From assembly GCA_051653625.1 (NCBI GenBank), contig JBOFWM010000098.1, positions 1-31,915 on the forward strand: a DNA stretch of 31,915 nt, read 5' to 3'. This DNA comes from SFDP01 sp051653625. Lineage in GTDB: Bacteria; Bacillota; Clostridia; Lachnospirales; Lachnospiraceae. Positions 6,341 to 15,233 of the stretch are shown here, piece after piece. The stretch's first letter is position 1. Each line of letters starts with the position of its first letter. Position numbers and translations under genes: made by a program. The notes under the pieces were generated by a model. The model was not told where the DNA came from, did no database searches, and was given only the letters and a program-made list of their open reading frames with translations.

Positions 6341-7349
6341 ATGCATTCCAATCTGGAAGTTCTAATTTTTTATCTCTAAGCATTAAGTCTGTTACCGCAT
6401 CTTTTGCTGGCTTATTTTCAAACAAAACTAAATTTACTTGTTCAATAATTGGCATCGAAACATTATATTTTTTTGAAAGTCCCATAGCTGCTTTTGCTGA
6501 ATAAACACCTTCTACGACCATTTTCACTTCAGCCATTGCTTCATCCATTGTTTTTCCCTGTCCTATAAGCATTCCTGCTTTCCTATTTCTTGAATGTTTG
6601 CTTGCACAAGTAACAATCAAATCTCCGATTCCTGATAGTCCACAAAAAGTTTCAAATTTTCCGCCCATTTCTAGACCTAGACGTCCAATCTCTGTAATAC
6701 CTCTTGTGATTAAAGCAGCTTTAGTATTATCACCATATCCCAATCCATCTGCTATTCCTGCAGCAAGTGCTACTACATTTTTTAAAGCCGCACCCAATTC
6801 TATTCCTAGAACATCTGGACTAATATACACACGAAATACATTGCTCATAAAAATATTTTGTAAATATTCTGCAACGTTTTGATCTTTTGCACCAACTACA
6901 ATAGTTGTTGGAACACCTCTTCCTACTTCTTCTGCATGTGATGGTCCCGATAATACTGCAACTATTGCTTGTGGTATTTTTTCTTCAATAATTTCTGACA
7001 ATGTCATTAATGTATGTTCTTCAATTCCTTTTGCAACGTTTACAATGATTTGTCCATCTTCCACATATTTACTCATTTGATCCGCAGTACTTCTAACGTA
7101 AGGTGATGGAACAGCTAATATTAATACCTCTTTTCCTTCTATTGCTTTTGATAAATTTGTTGTAAATATAATTTCTTCTGATAGTTTTATTCCAGGTAAT
7201 TTATCAACATGCTCATGCATCTGATTTAACATTGTAATTTCATCTTCAATTGCTGACCACACTGTCACTTTATGACCATTTGTATGTAATAATTTTGCTA
7301 ATGCAATCCCCCAACTTCCGGCACCTATTACTCCAATATGAATACTCAT
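6339..7349 (-). CDS. gpsA: NAD(P)H-dependent glycerol-3-phosphate dehydrogenase
   Basis: Reduces dihydroxyacetone phosphate to sn-glycerol-3-phosphate, the backbone for phospholipids. The 336-residue product opens with the Rossmann motif GVIGAGSWG (GAGSWG at 9-14). It has NVAKGIE with Lys106, SGPSHAEEV, and the substrate site GAALKNVVALAAGI with the catalytic Lys190, then GDNTKAALITRG and SRNRK. The ATG at 7349 starts one base after the plsY stop codon, and the SD AAGGGTG lies inside the end of plsY. A GTG four codons earlier is in frame but has no properly spaced site. With plsY immediately upstream the operon supplies both the acceptor and the first acylation step of phosphatidic acid synthesis. 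Confidence 0.96.
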   Translation of the reverse strand: MSIHIGVIGAGSWGIALAKLLHTNGHKVTVWSAIEDEITMLNQMHEHVDKLPGIKLSEEIIFTTNLSKAIEGKEVLILAVPSPYVRSTADQMSKYVEDGQIIVNVAKGIEEHTLMTLSEIIEEKIPQAIVAVLSGPSHAEEVGRGVPTTIVVGAKDQNVAEYLQNIFMSNVFRVYISPDVLGIELGAALKNVVALAAGIADGLGYGDNTKAALITRGITEIGRLGLEMGGKFETFCGLSGIGDLIVTCASKHSRNRKAGMLIGQGKTMDEAMAEVKMVVEGVYSAKAAMGLSKKYNVSMPIIEQVNLVLFENKPAKDAVTDLMLRDKKLELPDWNA

Positions 7350-7350
7350 T

Positions 7351-8004
7351 TTAAATTTCACCCTTTTTCTTTTTTAAAAATGTTTTATTTTCTGTTCCTT
7401 TTAATAATCGATCAATGTTTGCACTATGTTTCCAAAAAGCAAGTGCTGCTAATAATATTCCTACTATATACAACTCATATAAATGCATTTGATCCATTGG
7501 TGCAAATAAACCATTCTGTCCACATACAATTAATTGTATTACAAAACAAACATATACTAGTAAAGAACCTAGCGAAACAAAATGCGTTGTAAATAAGGTT
7601 GTTAAGAAAACAACAAGACCTACAATAATAAAATATGGATGAAATGCTAAAATAAGTCCGGCTGTTGCAGCAATTCCTTTTCCACCTCGAAATTGTAAAT
7701 ACCAAGGATAATTGTGTCCAAGAATTGCTCCAGCCGCAGTATATAATACAAGTAGATAAATTTTATCTGCATATATTTCTCCGAATAAAATACGTACAAT
7801 TACAATAGGTATTACGGTTTTAAACATATCACAAAGAAGTACTGTAATCCCAGCTTTTCTACCTAGCACACGCAATGCATTCGTCATCCCCGCATTTCCA
7901 CTTCCTTGTTCTCTTATATCAATCCCATGCTTTTTTCCATAAAAATATGCCGTTTGAAACATCCCAAAAAGATATCCTATTATCAAACATAATATACGAA
8001 CCAT
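7351..8004 (-). CDS. plsY: Acyl-phosphate:glycerol-3-phosphate acyltransferase
   Basis: Membrane enzyme that transfers an acyl group from acyl-phosphate to glycerol-3-phosphate to make lysophosphatidic acid. The 217-residue protein has about five hydrophobic membrane segments and the three PlsY motifs: GSGNAGMTN (34-42), GHNYPWYLQFRGGKG (96-110) and HSANIDRLLKGTENK (193-207). The start codon overlaps the der stop codon as TAATG, a sign of translational coupling, and gpsA begins one base after its end. The C-terminal KKKKGE tail encodes the ribosome binding site of gpsA. A secure assignment. Confidence 0.95.
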   Translation of the reverse strand: MVRILCLIIGYLFGMFQTAYFYGKKHGIDIREQGSGNAGMTNALRVLGRKAGITVLLCDMFKTVIPIVIVRILFGEIYADKIYLLVLYTAAGAILGHNYPWYLQFRGGKGIAATAGLILAFHPYFIIVGLVVFLTTLFTTHFVSLGSLLVYVCFVIQLIVCGQNGLFAPMDQMHLYELYIVGILLAALAFWKHSANIDRLLKGTENKTFLKKKKGEI

Positions 8005-9341
8005 TACTTATTATCCTTTCTTTCTCGTATAATAAATTTCAGTGGTGTTCCACTAAATCCAAATGCACTACGTATTTGATTTTCAATGTATCTTGTATAA
8101 GAAAAATGCATCAATTCCTTATCATTTACAAATATTACAAAAGTTGGTGGTTTTACTGCTGCTTGTGTGATGTAATATAAACGTAGTCTCTTACCCTTAT
8201 CTGATGGTGGTTGTTGCATTGCAACTGCTTCCGTCATAATTTCGTTTAATACTCCTGTAGAAATTCTTAACGAACAATTTTCTAGCACCGTATCAATTGT
8301 ATCATATAATTTATTGATTCTTTGTCCTGTTTTTGCTGAGATAAAAATAATTTGTGCATACTGCATATATGCTAATGTATCTTGGACTTGTCTTGTAAAT
8401 TTATAAATGGTTTTATCATCTTTTTCTACTTTATCCCATTTATTCACTGCAATAATTACACCTTTTCCACGTTCGTGTGCAATACCCGCAATTTTTGCAT
8501 CTTGTTCGGTTATTCCTTCATCTGCATCAATCATAATAATAACAATATTCGAACGTTCAACTGCACTAACAGTACGAATAATCATATAATGTTCTAACTC
8601 TTCTTTGATTTTTTTCTTACGTCTAAGACCAGCCGTATCAATAAATACATATTCTTTTCCATTATGAATTACTTCTGTATCAATAGCATCTCTTGTTGTA
8701 CCTGCAACATCAGATACGATCAATCGATTTTCACCTATCAATTTATTAATCAAAGACGATTTTCCAACATTTGGTTTTCCAATGATAGCAATCCTTGGTC
8801 TTTCATCCTCTTCTTCTGCTAAATCTTCTTTATTAAAATGACCAGTAACAATATCTAGCATATCACCAATCCCTAATCTATTGGCAGCTGAAATTGGAAC
8901 TGGATCCCCAATTCCTAAATTATAAAACTCATACGTATCCGCCATATATTTGTCAAAATTATCCACCTTATTTACAACAAGTACTACTGGCTTTTTAGAA
9001 CGTCTTAACATATCTGCAACTTTAGAATCAGCATCTACTAATCCTTGTTTTACATCAACTAAAAATATAATAACATCTGCTGTATCCATTGCTATTTGCG
9101 CTTGTTCTCTCATTTGAGACAAAATAATATCTTTACTTTCTGGTTCAATACCACCTGTATCAATTAAGGTAAAATTCATATCTAACCATGAAATGTCTGC
9201 ATAAATCCTGTCTCTTGTTATACCAGGAGTATCTTTTACAATGGCTATCATATCCCCAACTAAAGCGTTAAATAACGTTGATTTTCCAACATTTGGTCTT
9301 CCAACAACTGCAACAATTGGTTTTCCTTTTCTTTTTCCCAT
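8004..9341 (-). CDS. der: Ribosome-assembly GTPase Der (EngA)
   Basis: Essential GTPase with two tandem G domains that assists maturation of the 50S ribosomal subunit. Domain 1 has GRPNVGKST (14-22), DTGG (61-64) and NKVD (124-127). Domain 2 has GKPNVGKSS (188-196), DTAG (235-238) and NKWD (300-303). The C-terminal KH-like domain covers about 345-445. I take the ATG at 9341 (MGKRKGKP), 445 residues, because GGAG lies 9 nt upstream, at the very end of the DUF512 gene. An ATG five codons earlier has no site and would overlap that gene. It is second in the operon DUF512-der-plsY-gpsA. Confidence 0.96.
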   Translation of the reverse strand: MGKRKGKPIVAVVGRPNVGKSTLFNALVGDMIAIVKDTPGITRDRIYADISWLDMNFTLIDTGGIEPESKDIILSQMREQAQIAMDTADVIIFLVDVKQGLVDADSKVADMLRRSKKPVVLVVNKVDNFDKYMADTYEFYNLGIGDPVPISAANRLGIGDMLDIVTGHFNKEDLAEEEDERPRIAIIGKPNVGKSSLINKLIGENRLIVSDVAGTTRDAIDTEVIHNGKEYVFIDTAGLRRKKKIKEELEHYMIIRTVSAVERSNIVIIMIDADEGITEQDAKIAGIAHERGKGVIIAVNKWDKVEKDDKTIYKFTRQVQDTLAYMQYAQIIFISAKTGQRINKLYDTIDTVLENCSLRISTGVLNEIMTEAVAMQQPPSDKGKRLRLYYITQAAVKPPTFVIFVNDKELMHFSYTRYIENQIRSAFGFSGTPLKFIIRERKDNK

Positions 9342-9345
9342 TTTT

Positions 9346-10695
9346 CTACTCTCCATTCTTGTATGACTTTAATAATACATTTACAAAATCATATCCGCTT
9401 GATTTTACAATATCTATAGGTACTTGTAAAGCATTTTTAAGGTCTGTCACAGTAAAATCATCTAATAACACTTCTTCATTTGCTCTTAATATATTTTCTG
9501 GAAGAAGCAATCGATTGCCTAATTTTTCATTTTTACATTGTTCAATTATATCAGTTCCAGTTAATAAACCAGTGACAGTTATTTTACCACCGAAGAAATT
9601 ATTTTTAATAATTCTAACATGAATTAGTATATTCGGAAATGCTTCCATAAATTCATCTGCAAGTTTTAAAATATATGGTCCTACTAATTCTCCTGATATA
9701 ATTGACACCTCATCTTGAAATGTTTTTCTCACTTCTATATCATACGTATTTATTTCTTTTTCTAATTTTTCATGAAATTCATCCATAAAAAGTCGAACCA
9801 TTCCAACTCCATTTTCTAATTGTAAATATCCATCATAATTATCTTCCTGAGGCATCTCTTCTTCTGCTAAAATATACCATTCGTCACTAACATGTACATA
9901 GTGAATTCCATGTTCCCTTTTTGCTCTTTTTTGCCATTTATGAACCATCTCTATTACAGATTTTGCATCTTCTTTTGTAAATGGCTCTAATTCAAACAAC
10001 CCTTCTCGAAATTTAGAAAGTCCAACGGGAACGATAGATAAACTTTCTAATACTGGTACATATTCATATAAATCCTTTAGACTACGTTCTAATTCTTCTC
10101 CATCATTAATTCCCTTGCAAAGAACAATTTGCCCATTCATTGTAATTCCTGCTTCAAATAATGTTCTAACTTTTTTAAGTGCATCTCCTGCAAAGCGATT
10201 ATTTAACATTTCACATCGCAATTTGGGATTTGTTGTTTGAAAAGAAACATTAATTGGAGATAAGTGATATTTAATGATTCGTTCCACATCATGATCCGAC
10301 ATATTTGTTAAGGTAATATAATTGCCTTGCAAAAAAGAAAGCCTTGAATCATCATCTTTAAAATACAAAGTTTCTCTCATTCCCTTTGGCATTTGATCTA
10401 TGAAGCAAAAGATACACTTATTTGTACAATTTCTATATTCGTCCATTAATCCATTTTCAAATTCAATGCCAATTTCTTCTTCACTTTCTTTTTCAATTTC
10501 TAATAACCACTCTTCACCATTTGATTTTTCAATTAAAATTTCTAAATATTCTTCATCTACAAAAAATCTATAATCAAAAATATCTTCGATTATTGTATCA
10601 TTAATTGAAATCAAAAAATCCCCTACTTCAATGCCTAACTCCATCGCAATACTGTTCTCTAAAACTTTATTTATAATTTGTTTTTTAGTTTTCAC
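9346..10695 (-). CDS. DUF512-family protein with PDZ-like and radical-SAM regions
   Basis: A 449-residue protein. The N-terminus (about 1-75) resembles a PDZ-like fold with AMELGIEVGDFLISIND. A radical-SAM-type cysteine cluster, C-x3-C-x2-C, is at Cys90, Cys94 and Cys97 (CTNKCIFCFIDQMP), followed by DDDSRLSFLQGNYITLTN, SFQTTNP, and GQIVLCKGINDG. The C-terminal half contains the DUF512 core with HVSDEWYILA, ENGVGMVR and the late GGKITVTGLLTG segment. Family members are widespread in Clostridia, commonly next to der and plsY/gpsA, but no reaction is established. The start is GTG; the nearest SD-like TTAGG is 7-8 nt upstream and is weak. It has its own promoter and leads the operon. Confidence 0.9.
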   Translation of the reverse strand: MKTKKQIINKVLENSIAMELGIEVGDFLISINDTIIEDIFDYRFFVDEEYLEILIEKSNGEEWLLEIEKESEEEIGIEFENGLMDEYRNCTNKCIFCFIDQMPKGMRETLYFKDDDSRLSFLQGNYITLTNMSDHDVERIIKYHLSPINVSFQTTNPKLRCEMLNNRFAGDALKKVRTLFEAGITMNGQIVLCKGINDGEELERSLKDLYEYVPVLESLSIVPVGLSKFREGLFELEPFTKEDAKSVIEMVHKWQKRAKREHGIHYVHVSDEWYILAEEEMPQEDNYDGYLQLENGVGMVRLFMDEFHEKLEKEINTYDIEVRKTFQDEVSIISGELVGPYILKLADEFMEAFPNILIHVRIIKNNFFGGKITVTGLLTGTDIIEQCKNEKLGNRLLLPENILRANEEVLLDDFTVTDLKNALQVPIDIVKSSGYDFVNVLLKSYKNGE

Positions 10696-10732
10696 TTTTT
10701 TTACCTAATCCTTATTAAACTTTACTGTATTT

Positions 10733-10761
10733 ATTTTACTAGATTTTTCATGCATTGTCAT
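10733..10761 (-). promoter_or_regulatory. Promoter of the DUF512-der-plsY-gpsA operon
   Basis: On the minus strand ATGACA (10756-10761), a 17-bp spacer and TAAAAT (10733-10738). It lies back to back with the prs promoter in the 147-bp divergent gap. Confidence 0.55.
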
Positions 10762-10769
10762 CCCTTATC

Positions 10770-10799
10770 TTGACATCCTCTATCTACAAGTGATATAAA
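10770..10799 (+). promoter_or_regulatory. Promoter of the PRPP synthetase gene
   Basis: A perfect TTGACA (10770-10775), an 18-bp spacer and TATAAA (10794-10799) preceded by TGA, an extended -10. Expected leader of about 37 nt. I see no purine riboswitch or similar structure in it. Confidence 0.7.
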
Positions 10800-10842
10800 A
10801 GAATAGTTAAGAAGTATTGAGATAATAGAACGGAGAAAATTT

Positions 10843-12030
10843 ATGCCAAATTTAAGCGAATTAGAAAATGCTCTTCCAGTAGCACCTCTTAAATTAGTAG
10901 TATTAGAATCAGCACATACTTTAGGAACAGAAATTAACGATTATTTAGTTTCTTTTCGTAAAAGTTTTATCAATAATTTCAGTAAGAATGCTGCTTTTCA
11001 AGGATATGTTGAAGACTCTTATTTAACAAGTGCATCTGTTCCACGTTTTGGAACTGGCGAAGCAAAAGGAATACTCAATGAATCTGTACGTGGTAAAGAT
11101 TTATATATTTTAGTTGATATATGCAATCACAGTATCACATATTCAATAAATGGTCACTTAAACCACAAATCACCAGATGATCATTACCAAGATTTAAAAC
11201 GTATTATTGCGGCTGCTACAGGAAAAGCAAATAGAATTAATATTATAATGCCATTTTTATATGAAGGAAGACAACACAATCGTTCTAATCGTGAATCTCT
11301 AGATTGTGCATTTATGTTAGAGGAATTATATGCAATGGGAATAGATAATTTTATTACATTCGACGCTCATGATCCTCGTGTTGCAAATGCTATTCCATTG
11401 AATGGCTTTGATAATTATCTTCCACCTTATCAATTTATTCGTGCGTTACTTCGTAGTGAACGCGATTTAATCATTGATAAAGATCATTTAGTTGTAATTA
11501 GTCCAGATGAGGGTGCATTAAATCGCAGTGTGTACTTTGCAAACGTTCTTGGAGTAAATACTGGTATGTTCTATAAAAGACGTGATTATACAACAATTGT
11601 GAATGGTAAAAATCCTATTATTGCCCATGAATTTCTTGGTGATAATATAGATGGAAAAGATGTTATTATTATGGATGATATGATTTCATCTGGTGAAAGT
11701 ATGATTGATACTGCAAGACAACTTAAAGAAATGAATGCAAATCGTGTTTATATTTTATGTACATTTGGATTATTTACAAATGGATTTGACGCTTTTGATG
11801 CTGCATATGAAAAAGGTTATTTTGAAAAAATCATCACAACAAATTTAAATTATAGAGATCCTAGTCTATTAGAAAAACCTTACTACATTGAAGCTAATAT
11901 GAGTAAATTTCTTGCATCAATTATCGATTTTATGAACCATGATGTTTCAATGGATAATGTTCAAACTCCAACAGAAAAAATACAAGCATTCTTAAAAAAA
12001 TATAATGCACGTGAAGAATTCGATTCATAA
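10843..12030 (+). CDS. Ribose-phosphate pyrophosphokinase (PRPP synthetase), long divergent class
   Basis: Predicted to make 5-phosphoribosyl-1-pyrophosphate from ribose-5-phosphate and ATP, for nucleotides, histidine and tryptophan. At 395 residues it is about 80 longer than classical Prs, mostly from an N-terminal extension and insertions. Recognisable elements: RQHNRSNRES (143-152) in place of the usual RQDRK..REP, FDAHDP (173-178), SPDEGALNR (220-228), the flexible-loop start KRRDY (245-249), and the PRPP loop MDDMISSGES (277-286), where the usual DDMIDTGGT is altered. So the fold is clear but several active-site positions differ from classical enzymes. GGAG lies 7 nt before the ATG. It is monocistronic, with its own promoter and terminator. 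Confidence 0.85.
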   Translation: MPNLSELENALPVAPLKLVVLESAHTLGTEINDYLVSFRKSFINNFSKNAAFQGYVEDSYLTSASVPRFGTGEAKGILNESVRGKDLYILVDICNHSITYSINGHLNHKSPDDHYQDLKRIIAAATGKANRINIIMPFLYEGRQHNRSNRESLDCAFMLEELYAMGIDNFITFDAHDPRVANAIPLNGFDNYLPPYQFIRALLRSERDLIIDKDHLVVISPDEGALNRSVYFANVLGVNTGMFYKRRDYTTIVNGKNPIIAHEFLGDNIDGKDVIIMDDMISSGESMIDTARQLKEMNANRVYILCTFGLFTNGFDAFDAAYEKGYFEKIITTNLNYRDPSLLEKPYYIEANMSKFLASIIDFMNHDVSMDNVQTPTEKIQAFLKKYNAREEFDS

Positions 12031-12042
12031 CACTAATAATAA

Positions 12043-12085
12043 AGGACAGCTGCTTTTTAATCTATAAAGCAACTGTCCTATTTTT
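12043..12085. terminator. Terminator between convergent prs-like gene and histidine kinase gene
   Basis: AGGACAG (12043-12049) pairs with CTGTCCT (12073-12079), and TGCTTT with AAAGCA inside, separated by one C-A mismatch. ATTTTTAT follows on the plus strand. The minus-strand side has only a mixed TTTATTATTA tail, so it probably works best for the plus-strand gene but can serve both. Confidence 0.75.
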
Positions 12086-14444
12086 ATACAATACGAAATT
12101 TTATTGTTATTTTAAATAAATCTGCATCTGATTCCACAAAGAATTCTCCTCCTTGTAGTTCCACTAAATTTCTTGCAATAGATAATCCTAATCCACTTCC
12201 CTCTGTATTTCTTGATTCATCCCCTCTAATAAAACGTTCCATTAAAATACTTGAATTTTCTTGTAATGGATTTGCTGAAATATTTTTTATTGAAAATACT
12301 ACTTTTTCGCTTTCTTCTATCACTTTTTCTAAAACAATATAAACTCTTGTACCTTCTAATGCATATTTGCAAATATTTGAAAATAGATTTTCCATTACTC
12401 GAAACATATGATGCGCATCTGCAGAAACAGATACATTTTCAACATCCATACGTTTTATCAATACCAAATTTTTCTCTTCTAATTTATCTGCAAATTCACC
12501 TATAATTTGTTGTATAAATTCTCCAAAATTCACCTCAATAAGTTCAATAGTAATATTACCAGAACTAATTTTAGACGCTTCCACTAAATCATCAGTTAAT
12601 TGTTTTAATCGTTGTGATTTAACATCAAGTACATGAATATATTGTTTCACTATCTCACTTTCAATATTTTCCCTTTTTAACAAATCTACATAACTAATAA
12701 TAGATGTTAGTGGTGTTTTTATATCATGAGAAACATTTGTAATCAAATCTGTTTTTAATTTTTCGTCTTTCATGCTATTTTCTACAGCAACACGAATGCC
12801 ATCTCCTATGGTATTAACTGATTTTGCCAATACTAAATTTTCACCATATAAGTATCGTGTATTAATTTTATATTGTGTATCACCATTTCTTATTCGTTCA
12901 ATTCCTTTTACTATATCACTACGTGCTTTATTATCACGATAAATAAGTACACCAATTGTCATATCTATAATAAATGCACCAATAACACCACCTAATCCTA
13001 ATAATACTAAAATTAAATTTATAAGCAAAAAAGTAGTATATAGAATCCATGTTTTTGCTGCAGTTGTTCCGTTTTCATATGCATCTAAAAATATACTTTT
13101 TATTTTTTTAGATGCTTGAACTGCAATTGTGTGTTTCCAAATGGTATTACTATTTTTTCTTTGTACTATACTTATTACTAATAATAAAATAAATTCATTT
13201 GCCATAAAGGCAAGAATTGCAAAAATAGCTGGTAGCCATGAAAAAGAAATTCCACCCGTTTTATAAGCATTTAGCAAATAAAATGTCACATAAAAAATAA
13301 TCCACTCTATCAAAAAAAATAGCAATACTAACATTTCCAATGGTATCTTATCTATTCCTTTTTCTTTTATTTGACTCCTTTTAACCTCCAATACAAGCGT
13401 TCGCCAAATACATAAAATATATACTATAAATGCAATCAATGCTCCAATTAAGGTTTGCCAGTAGAATGGCATAAATCTACTATATAATTGCTGCCCTTTT
13501 TGCAAGTCATCTATTGCTTGATATGACAAATCAACACTATAATATACTCTAGTATTATCTTTCAATACATATTCATACTTACGGATTATACTTCTCATTG
13601 TTTGTGCACTTATTCCTGTATTTGTGCTGATTGCAACTTTATCGGGATTAAAAAATAAAAACTGTGCACCCATTTTTTGCATATAATTTAATCGTTCTTC
13701 TGATGACATCAAATTTTGTTCAAATACTACATTTGTATAATTTTTTATTTCTCCATTTTCTTCAATCTGAATAAAATAGTTAATATTTGAATTATCTGCT
13801 AAATATTTTGTTGACAGTTCAACATATTCTGAATAATTATGAAATAAGCTTTCCGCAGTCTCCATTAAATATTTTTTCAGCACTTCATATTCTTCAATAT
13901 TATTGGCAATTTCAATTAATTCTTTTCCATCCGTTGTTTTATATCGTTGAATCAAAAGATCTATTGAATAATGTATCGATTCTTCTTTTATCATTTCATC
14001 TGCAGTATTCTTAAATAAATTACTGATTTCTTCGTAAGTCCCTGTAACTGTTTCAAAATCAAATCCATAATTTCCCCATTTTATTAGATCATCTAAATAA
14101 AATGTCACTTCATATTCTTCTTTTGTTGACGAAACATTTGTACGATTTGCATATTCTACAATATTAATTTGTTTATCGTGATCATAACTACCATTTGTTT
14201 CTAATTGGTTAGCAATCACTGCAAATCGAGTAATATATTCTATATTTTCTGTCAAAATTTCTTGATATAACGAAGTTTTTTCATATTGTACTTCTTTATT
14301 GAATGGAGTAATCACATAATAATGATTTTCATTATAAGATGTGGTAATTTTCAAAAAAGAATTAATAAAAATAGAACTTAGACAAATCGCAATAACAACT
14401 ACACATATTCTACTGAGAAATTTATATTTTTCATTTGTTTGCAT
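12084..14444 (-). CDS. Multi-pass sensor histidine kinase
   Basis: About 786 residues. A first membrane segment (about 12-34) is followed by an extracytoplasmic region of about 290 residues. Four or five further membrane segments follow at about 330-350, 370-393, 405-428 and 467-503, then a HAMP-like linker to about 560. The HisKA domain has NVSHDIKTPLTS with phospho-acceptor His574 (counting from the TTG codon), and the ATPase domain has the N box ENLFSNICKYA (686-696) and G box GSGLGLSIA (750-758). It phosphorylates the response regulator encoded 25 nt upstream. The start is either ATG at 14444 or the TTG just before it; AAGGAG is 11 or 8 nt away respectively. The sensed signal is not visible from the sequence; the sensor region looks like no domain I can name. 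Confidence 0.92.
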   Translation of the reverse strand: MQTNEKYKFLSRICVVVIAICLSSIFINSFLKITTSYNENHYYVITPFNKEVQYEKTSLYQEILTENIEYITRFAVIANQLETNGSYDHDKQINIVEYANRTNVSSTKEEYEVTFYLDDLIKWGNYGFDFETVTGTYEEISNLFKNTADEMIKEESIHYSIDLLIQRYKTTDGKELIEIANNIEEYEVLKKYLMETAESLFHNYSEYVELSTKYLADNSNINYFIQIEENGEIKNYTNVVFEQNLMSSEERLNYMQKMGAQFLFFNPDKVAISTNTGISAQTMRSIIRKYEYVLKDNTRVYYSVDLSYQAIDDLQKGQQLYSRFMPFYWQTLIGALIAFIVYILCIWRTLVLEVKRSQIKEKGIDKIPLEMLVLLFFLIEWIIFYVTFYLLNAYKTGGISFSWLPAIFAILAFMANEFILLLVISIVQRKNSNTIWKHTIAVQASKKIKSIFLDAYENGTTAAKTWILYTTFLLINLILVLLGLGGVIGAFIIDMTIGVLIYRDNKARSDIVKGIERIRNGDTQYKINTRYLYGENLVLAKSVNTIGDGIRVAVENSMKDEKLKTDLITNVSHDIKTPLTSIISYVDLLKRENIESEIVKQYIHVLDVKSQRLKQLTDDLVEASKISSGNITIELIEVNFGEFIQQIIGEFADKLEEKNLVLIKRMDVENVSVSADAHHMFRVMENLFSNICKYALEGTRVYIVLEKVIEESEKVVFSIKNISANPLQENSSILMERFIRGDESRNTEGSGLGLSIARNLVELQGGEFFVESDADLFKITIKFRIV

Positions 14445-14472
14445 CAATCTTTTCTCTCCTTAAATATGTTCT

Positions 14473-15174
14473 TTACTGTTTCTCAATTTTATAACCAACT
14501 CCCCACACTACCTTTAAATATTTTGGTTCTCTTGGATTTATTTCTATTTTTTCACGAATATGTCTAATATGAACTGCAACTGTATTGTCGGCACCAATTG
14601 CATCTTCTTCCCAAATACTTTCATAAATTTGATTAATAGAAAATACTTTCCCTTGATTTTTTGCTAAAAGAAATAAAATATTATATTCTATAGGTGTTAA
14701 TTTTAGTTTTTCACCATCTACACTTACTTCTTTTGTCTCATCATTAATTACTAAACCACCAACAGAAAGCAAACTAGTATTTTCAATGTTATTTCCAAAT
14801 TCTGTATATCTTCTTATTTGCGATTTTACTCTAGCCAAAAGCTCTAATGGATTAAATGGTTTAGTGATATAATCATCTGCACCAATATTTAACCCCAATA
14901 TTTTATCTAGATCTTGGCTTTTTGCCGAAAGAAAAATAATTGGAGCACTACAAATTTCTCTAATTTTCATAGTTGCATGTATACCATCCATTCTTGGCAT
15001 CATAATATCCATTATAATCAATTGTACCTCATTCTTTTTTACAATTTCAATAGCCTCTATTCCATCATAAGCCTTTAATATTTCAAATCCTTCTTGATGC
15101 AAATATATTTCAATCGCATCTACAATTTCTTTTTCATCATCACATATTAATATTTTTTTCATATTAATGTTCAT
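14473..15174 (-). CDS. OmpR/PhoB-family response regulator
   Basis: A 233-residue two-domain regulator. The receiver domain has the acidic pair Asp12/Asp13, phospho-acceptor Asp56 in IIMDIMMP, Ser83 and Lys105 in ITKPFNP. The C-terminal winged helix (about 133-230) has LTPIEYNILFLLA, GKVFS and NTVAVHIRHIREKIE, typical of the OmpR class. It is the first gene of a pair with the histidine kinase. The start is uncertain: ATG at 15174 has AGGA 5 nt upstream, while ATG at 15162 (MKKILICDDE, the usual family start) has AAGGA 11 nt upstream. The 59-bp gap after pgeF has only weak promoter-like sequences and one 7-bp inverted repeat (15191-15223), so transcription may continue from upstream genes. Confidence 0.95.
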   Translation of the reverse strand: MNINMKKILICDDEKEIVDAIEIYLHQEGFEILKAYDGIEAIEIVKKNEVQLIIMDIMMPRMDGIHATMKIREICSAPIIFLSAKSQDLDKILGLNIGADDYITKPFNPLELLARVKSQIRRYTEFGNNIENTSLLSVGGLVINDETKEVSVDGEKLKLTPIEYNILFLLAKNQGKVFSINQIYESIWEEDAIGADNTVAVHIRHIREKIEINPREPKYLKVVWGVGYKIEKQ

Positions 15175-15233
15175 CCTTATCCTATTTGAATTCTATTCTC
15201 TCATAATTCTTTTAAAAATAGAAGTTAATTTTC

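Noticed and set aside
7475..7705. Minus-strand frame inside plsY, rich in Cys, Ser and Phe
   Set aside because: It is another frame of plsY, which has all three enzyme motifs; the odd composition is what a shifted frame of a membrane protein gives.
12031..12083. Small RNA between the prs-like gene and the histidine kinase gene
   Set aside because: The structure is fully explained as a terminator shared by two convergent genes.
15175..15233. Promoter or operator before the response regulator gene
   Set aside because: TTAACT/TATGAG with 17-bp spacing and a 7-bp inverted repeat (15191-15223) can be drawn, but both are weak and expected by chance in such AT-rich sequence.
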